Shown: piece by piece, positions 60,177 to 64,000 of the stretch
Numbering within the stretch: the stretch's first letter is position 1
How the letters are laid out: each line of letters begins with the position of its first letter
Assembly (NCBI GenBank): GCA_027484445.1
Contig: JAIXSY010000033.1
Coordinates: 62,001 to 126,000, forward strand
Reading direction: 5' to 3'
Length of the DNA stretch: 64,000 bases
Source: Verrucomicrobiaceae bacterium
GTDB taxonomy: Bacteria; Verrucomicrobiota; Verrucomicrobiia; Verrucomicrobiales; Verrucomicrobiaceae
Translations under genes and position numbers: made by a program
The notes under the pieces: generated by a model
The model's input: the letters and a program-made list of their open reading frames with translations, nothing else
Told to the model about the DNA's origin: nothing
Database searches by the model: none

Positions 60177-60617
60177 ATGAGCCAAATCGTTCCCACCATC
60201 TCTTCTGGCATTGCCGGCCCCCTCGGCGTGCTGCACCTGCCTCGCCTTTGGCAGAAAGCCTCCCTCGCTGCGGCTGGAAAGCTGCACCCGGACTATCCGG
60301 GCTGTGGCAAAGGCTACGACGGCATGACGCTTGCCGCCCTGGGCATCAAGGAAGAAGACTTTCTTGCCTTCATCCAGACGAAGCCCACCTACACGCAGCT
60401 GGAAGCCTGGGTGAAAGCCTACCCCGGCGTGAAGCTGACCCAGGCCGACATTTACAAGCACAACCAGAGCATCCTGGGCTACATCCATAGCGACGATGTG
60501 CGCAAAGGTATCTTGGCTTCGGTGGGTCTTTCCGATGACGGTAGCGTGAACCCTGGTGCGGTCGATCTGAACAACCTGGACGACTGGCAGACCTTCTGGG
60601 CCAGCGAGATCAAGTAG
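60177..60617 (+). CDS. DUF5069 family protein
   Basis: A 146-residue small cytoplasmic protein. The layout HLPRLWQKASLAAAGKLHPDYPGCGKGYDGM is split here as LPRLWQKASLAAAGKLHP and CGKGYDGM. AALGIKEEDFLAFIQTKPT and WVKAYPGVKL follow, which fits DUF5069 as I remember it. Function is unknown. The ATG at 60177 is preceded by a Pro-rich frame from 60135 that looks untranslated. A hairpin terminator follows 18 bp after the stop. Confidence 0.75.
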   Translation: MSQIVPTISSGIAGPLGVLHLPRLWQKASLAAAGKLHPDYPGCGKGYDGMTLAALGIKEEDFLAFIQTKPTYTQLEAWVKAYPGVKLTQADIYKHNQSILGYIHSDDVRKGILASVGLSDDGSVNPGAVDLNNLDDWQTFWASEIK

Positions 60618-60635
60618 CCGTTCTCACCGCGTCTA

Positions 60636-60677
60636 GCCGCAGAGCCCGCCCGTGCGGATTCTGCGGCCTTTCTTTTT
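60636..60677 (+). terminator. Terminator between the DUF5069 gene and moaC
   Basis: GCCGCAGA at 60636-60643 pairs with TCTGCGGC at 60660-60667, with an inner CCGC/GCGG helix, and CTTTCTTTTT follows. moaC begins only 3 bp after the T-run, so moaC must have its own signals or arise by readthrough. Confidence 0.8.
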
Positions 60678-60680
60678 CCC

Positions 60681-61130
60681 ATGAGCCTCACTCACATCGA
60701 CGATCAAGGCCGCGCCAGCATGGTGGACATCTCGGCCAAACCTCCACTTCATCGAGAGGCCATCGCTCAGGCCTTTATCGTGCTCCAGGCTGAAACCCTG
60801 GCGCTGATCCAGGCCAACGGGCTGAAAAAAGGCGATGTGCTGGCCGTGGCCCGCGTGGCCGGCATCCAGGCCGCCAAGCAGACGCATCTCCTCATCCCGC
60901 TGTGCCACCAGATCGCACTAAGCAAGGTGGCAGTGGACTTTCACCCCGAGTCCGGTGGCATCCGCATCACCTCCACGGCCCGCACCACGGCCCAGACGGG
61001 TGTGGAAATGGAGGCACTCACGGCAGCCAGCGTCGCTGCCTTGACGATTTATGACATGTGCAAGGCTGTGGACAAAACCATGCGCATCACAGACGTGGTG
61101 CTGCTCTCGAAAACCAAGACCGAAACCTAA
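60681..61130 (+). CDS. moaC: Cyclic pyranopterin monophosphate synthase (molybdenum cofactor)
   Basis: Second step of molybdopterin synthesis; converts the MoaA product to cyclic pyranopterin monophosphate. A 149-residue protein with [16 protein letters not shown] at the start. [21 protein letters not shown] (PLCHx active site), [27 protein letters not shown] and the closing DVVLLSKTK are family-typical. It is followed 14 bp later by moaB and is probably co-transcribed. moaA, moaD and moaE are not in the window. Confidence 0.97.
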   Translation: MSLTHIDDQGRASMVDISAKPPLHREAIAQAFIVLQAETLALIQANGLKKGDVLAVARVAGIQAAKQTHLLIPLCHQIALSKVAVDFHPESGGIRITSTARTTAQTGVEMEALTAASVAALTIYDMCKAVDKTMRITDVVLLSKTKTET

Positions 61131-61144
61131 ACCGACCTTCCCCC

Positions 61145-61624
61145 ATGACCCAGACCGGCATCATCACCATTTCCGATCGCGCCAGCCAGGGCATCTACGA
61201 AGACCTTGGCGGACCTGCCCTGCGCGCAGCAGCAGAGGGTTACGGCTGGCAGGTTCATGCGGAGGTCATCGTGCCGGATGATTTGCAGGCGATCCAGACC
61301 GCAGTGCGCTCCCTAGAGACGCAGGGCTGTGGTCTCATCCTGACCACGGGCGGCACCGGCATCGCCGAGCGGGATGTCACCCCCGAGGCCATCCGTGGCA
61401 TCATGCGCGTGGAGCTGCCTGGCTTTGGTGAGGTGATGCGCCAGCGTTCTTTGGAAATCACCCCGAATGCCATCCTCTCGCGCTGCCTGGCTGCCGTCGT
61501 TGGCCGTGCCCTAGTCATCGCTCTGCCTGGCAAGCCGCAAGGTGCCGTGGAGTGCCTCAGCTTTGTCCTCGGTGCCATCCCGCATGCCGTGAAGCTGGCC
61601 CAGCGGGTGCCGACCAGTTGTTAG
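61145..61624 (+). CDS. MoaB/MogA-family molybdopterin adenylyltransferase
   Basis: A 159-residue protein of the MoaB/MogA fold. IITISDRASQGIYEDLGGPA, TTGGTGIAERDVTPEAI (GGTG motif) and ALVIALPGKPQGAVECLSFV are standard. ISDR and the long-enough C-terminus suggest MogA-type adenylyltransferase activity (adenylylates molybdopterin before Mo insertion). MoaB versus MogA cannot be settled by eye. The ATG at 61145 is used; a frame from 61058 overlaps moaC. It forms one unit with moaC. Confidence 0.92.
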   Translation: MTQTGIITISDRASQGIYEDLGGPALRAAAEGYGWQVHAEVIVPDDLQAIQTAVRSLETQGCGLILTTGGTGIAERDVTPEAIRGIMRVELPGFGEVMRQRSLEITPNAILSRCLAAVVGRALVIALPGKPQGAVECLSFVLGAIPHAVKLAQRVPTSC

Positions 61625-61682
61625 GCCATCTTGCCTGCCTACTGCGGACCTACCCTTCGCTTCGTCAGGATTTTGTGAAATT

Positions 61683-61738
61683 GGCAGCAGAATGAAGGCA
61701 AAAGAATCAGGGCATTGTGCTCTGTTCATTCTGTTGCC
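61683..61738. repeat. GGCAnnAGAAT inverted-repeat element, copy 2
   Basis: GGCAGCAGAAT at 61683 and GGCAAAAGAAT at 61697 (14-bp step), closed by ATTCTGTTGCC at 61728-61738. It has the same plan as the copy at 50142-50204, although the sequence between the arms differs. It lies between moaB and the convergent recN. Confidence 0.8.
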
Positions 61739-61775
61739 AAGCTCTCCGGTCTAAATTCACATAACCTAGCGACTC

Positions 61776-63434
61776 TCATCCCCCCGCCAGCAGGGCGCGG
61801 GCGTGTTCGCGGGCGGATTCAAGTTTCCCACCGAGCATTCTAGCCAGTTCCTCAACACGCTCGCTTTCAGCGACTTCGCGGATGCTCGACTTGGTGCGGC
61901 TGCCTTCGATGTCCTTGGTGACGACAAAATGACTCCGGGCCAGCGAGGCCACCTGCGGGAAGTGCGTGATGGCGATGACCTGATGCGTACTTCCCAGCGA
62001 GGCCATCTTGCGGCCGACAGCTTCGGCGATGTTGCCACCCACGTTGGCATCGATCTCGTCAAACACCATGAGCGGCACAATGTCCTGCCGAGCGAGGGCA
62101 CTTTTCACCGCCAGTAGCACGCGGGACATTTCCCCACTGGAGGCCGTCAGGCGCAGCGGCTTCAGTGGCTCGCCAGGGTTTGGGGCGAATTGGAAATCCA
62201 CCTCTTCGAAGCCATGGCGTCCAGGCTCCGGCAGGGTGGTCAGGCGCACCTCGAAGACGCTCTGCTTGAACCCCAGGTCTGCAAGGTGGCTAGCGACTTC
62301 TTTGGCCAGCTTCGGGGCGGCTTTGGCGCGTTTGTCGCCAAGTTGTTTGCCTAGCTTGTCCACTTGGCTGCGGCGCTCTTTGACCAGCTTGCCCAGTCGT
62401 TCCAGTTCCTCGCCTCGGTTTTCGATCTTGGCCAGTCGTGCTTCCGCTTCCGTTTGAAAGTCCAAGATCGCCTGCACGCTGGGGCCATACTTGCGCTTCA
62501 GGGTTTGCAGGGTGGCGATGCGCTGGTCCAGCTGCGCTAGCTCTGCTGCGTCGATTTCCAATCCTTCGGCATACTCCTGCACGCTGCTGTCGAGGTCGGT
62601 CAGTTCGATCAAGGCGGAGGCAAAGCCCTCAAACATGGCTGTGGTGCCAGGGTCGATTTTTTCTAGCTCGTGGATGCTGCGGCTGATCTCGCGCAGGGCA
62701 TCCAGCACGCCACCGTCTTCACCGCTGAGTCGGCTGGTGATGGACGCGCACAGCTCAGCCAGACGGGCTCCATTTGCGGCGATGCGGTGTCGGGATTCGA
62801 TTTCTTCCTCCTCACCCGGCTTGAGCTGGGCATTGGCAATCTCATTGACTTGGAACCGCACCATGTCGAGCTGCTGGGAGCCTGCGCGTTCGCTGTTTTC
62901 CAGGTCTTCCAGCTCTGTCACCGCCTCACGCCAGGCTTTCCAGGCGGTCTGGTAGGCGGATAGGCTCTCGGCTGCTCCCGAGGACTGGTCTAGCATCTCC
63001 AGCTGGCGCTCCTGGGAGTTCAGGGACTGGTGGTCATGCGGCCCGTGCAGGTCCACCAGCAGCTCGCCCAGGGACTTCAGTACCTGGATGGTGACGGGCG
63101 AGCAATTCACAAACTGCTTGTTCGCGCCGCCTGCGCTAATGCTGCGCTTGATCAGCAGCTCGCCTTCCAGGCAGGGCTCCAGCCCGGCATCCTCCAGCAC
63201 GGCATCCACCGCGCGGGTGTTTTTCAGGTGAAAGCTAGCCTCCACCGTGCAGGTGTCCTGCCCAGTGCGGATCAGGCTGCGGTCGGCACGCTCACCCAAG
63301 ATGAGCTTTAGCGCACCGACGATGATGGACTTGCCCGCGCCGGTCTCTCCTGTGACTCCGACCAGTCCGGGCCCGAGCTCCCAGGTCACATCTTCGACGA
63401 GCGCAAGATTGCGGATTTTCAGAAAGGAAAGCAT
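61776..63434 (-). CDS. recN: DNA repair protein RecN (SMC-like)
   Basis: A 552-residue SMC-family repair ATPase. Walker A is VTGETGAGKSIIVGALKLILG. Coiled-coil arms run ~150-370, rich in Glu/Leu/Arg. The signature is LTASSGEMSRVLLAVKSAL, and Walker B is PLMVFDEIDANVGGNIAEAVG. QVIAITHFPQVASLARSHFVV is the family H-loop. Start MLSFLKIRNLALVEDV is canonical. It acts in double-strand break repair. Convergent with moaB; the Rrf2 regulator lies 188 bp upstream on the same strand. Confidence 0.97.
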   Translation of the reverse strand: MLSFLKIRNLALVEDVTWELGPGLVGVTGETGAGKSIIVGALKLILGERADRSLIRTGQDTCTVEASFHLKNTRAVDAVLEDAGLEPCLEGELLIKRSISAGGANKQFVNCSPVTIQVLKSLGELLVDLHGPHDHQSLNSQERQLEMLDQSSGAAESLSAYQTAWKAWREAVTELEDLENSERAGSQQLDMVRFQVNEIANAQLKPGEEEEIESRHRIAANGARLAELCASITSRLSGEDGGVLDALREISRSIHELEKIDPGTTAMFEGFASALIELTDLDSSVQEYAEGLEIDAAELAQLDQRIATLQTLKRKYGPSVQAILDFQTEAEARLAKIENRGEELERLGKLVKERRSQVDKLGKQLGDKRAKAAPKLAKEVASHLADLGFKQSVFEVRLTTLPEPGRHGFEEVDFQFAPNPGEPLKPLRLTASSGEMSRVLLAVKSALARQDIVPLMVFDEIDANVGGNIAEAVGRKMASLGSTHQVIAITHFPQVASLARSHFVVTKDIEGSRTKSSIREVAESERVEELARMLGGKLESAREHARALLAGG

Positions 63435-63622
63435 TGGGGATGGAGAGGGGTAGCTGTTCGGGTGAGTATGGGGGCGTGAGCTGCACTTTGCAAGGCTAGC
63501 TCAGTTGAAATCCAGACACCTTTGGGCCTCCGACAGGTTGAGAGCCACGACCTCAGGCGTCTTGCTCGTGGCCTTTGACTTGGCAGACAGAGCAGAGTGG
63601 CAAGGCATGTGTGACGTTGACC

Positions 63623-64000
63623 TCAGATCTCAAAACTGACGCTGTCTCGACGCTCCCTTTCCAGCACCTGGGCTAGCGTGATGTGTCCGAGCCAGTCATC
63701 GACCTGCTGCCGCAGTTGGGCAAAGGCCTGACCGAGCCCGCAACCACCCGCGATGCCGCAGTCACAGCCCGCGCTGCGTTTTTCGGGGTTGGCGCAGGAG
63801 ATGGGCTCAAAAGGTCCATCGATGAGGTTGATGACTTCCCTTAGGGTGATGCGCGCAGGTGCTTTTTGAAATTGATAGCCGCCTCCCACCCCACGCTTGC
63901 TGCGCAGCAGACCGCCATTTTTCAGGTTCAGCAGGATCTGTTCGAGAAACTTTAGCGGGATCTTTTCCCGTGTGGCGATGTCCTGGATGGCAAAGGTCGA
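63623..64000 (-). CDS. Rrf2-family transcription regulator (N-terminus cut by window edge)
   Basis: Read leftwards from the edge, 126 codons remain. AIQDIATREKIPLKFLEQIL and LLRSKRGVGGGYQFQ form the winged-helix DNA-binding part and wing typical of Rrf2 regulators (IscR, RirA, NsrR, CymR). ITLREVINLIDGPFEPISCA follows. Four cysteines (one in SCAN, then GCDCG and GCG) lie in the region that holds an iron-sulfur cluster in IscR/RirA-type members, so Fe-S sensing is likely. The N-terminal helix is beyond the window. The target is unknown. Confidence 0.92.
   Translation of the reverse strand, partial: STFAIQDIATREKIPLKFLEQILLNLKNGGLLRSKRGVGGGYQFQKAPARITLREVINLIDGPFEPISCANPEKRSAGCDCGIAGGCGLGQAFAQLRQQVDDWLGHITLAQVLERERRDSVSFEI

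Overview
The window looks like chromosomal DNA of a verrucomicrobial bacterium, probably near Prosthecobacter/Verrucomicrobium. The reasons are three DUF1501 proteins, two DUF1549/DUF1553 proteins, a DUF1080-PVC heme-binding-cytochrome c fusion, a CAAAR-type sulfatase and a Tat-exported Gfo/Idh/MocA oxidoreductase. Together these form the paralogue set typical of the Planctomycetes-Verrucomicrobia group. The assignment is by protein family recognition only; no rRNA or tRNA gene was seen. Coding density is high, GC is moderate to high, and genes are mostly in short operons on both strands.

Layout. 1-4.2 kb: a LysM protein cut by the window edge, a transmembrane Ser/Thr kinase with LamG-like and discoidin-like outer domains, and an ArsC/Spx-like protein. 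4.4-10.1 kb: an envelope operon of two TPR proteins, an ExbB/TolQ-like channel and two ExbD/TolR-like proteins, closed by a clear terminator. 10.2-14.7 kb: MoxR ATPase, M50 protease, DUF1501 and Gfo/Idh proteins. 14.8-17.9 kb: a translationally coupled pair, a P-loop ATPase and a degenerate-ATPase/TPR protein, preceded by a perfect inverted repeat and followed by about 600 bp of palindromic repeats. 18.7-25.2 kb: YebC, YjbR, ArgF, RsgA, a GlgM-type glycosyltransferase, ThrC and a small membrane protein. 25.3-27.1 kb: rpmJ-rpsM-rpsK-rpsD with a terminator and no rpoA. 27.2-36.2 kb: Nth, a 3D-domain lipoprotein, DUF2851, a HAD phosphatase, DapA, an ABC exporter and an Lhr-type helicase. 36.2-56.9 kb: the sulfatase/DUF1501/DUF1549-1553/PVC-heme set, interleaved with Ppc, GltX, an orphan E2 acyltransferase and a prenyltransferase-like toroid protein. 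57-64 kb: CoaD, a KhpB-like RNA-binding protein, a 42-bp hairpin array, Aat, a squalene/phytoene synthase, DUF5069, MoaC, MoaB, RecN and an edge-truncated Rrf2 regulator.

The most interesting accessory unit is the ATPase/TPR pair at 14821-17879. It looks like a split STAND/NLR-like module: a P-loop NTPase with a winged-helix-like tail is coupled to a second protein with a P-loop-less NTPase-like domain and about eight 42-residue kinesin-light-chain-type TPRs. No effector domain is visible and its function is unknown. The window also carries several families of short palindromic repeats. One is a 28-bp-arm MITE-like element, one an 82-bp tandem array, and one a 42-bp array whose stems covary. 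A fourth is a two-copy GGCAnnAGAAT element, one copy of which lies beside a decayed winged-helix gene.
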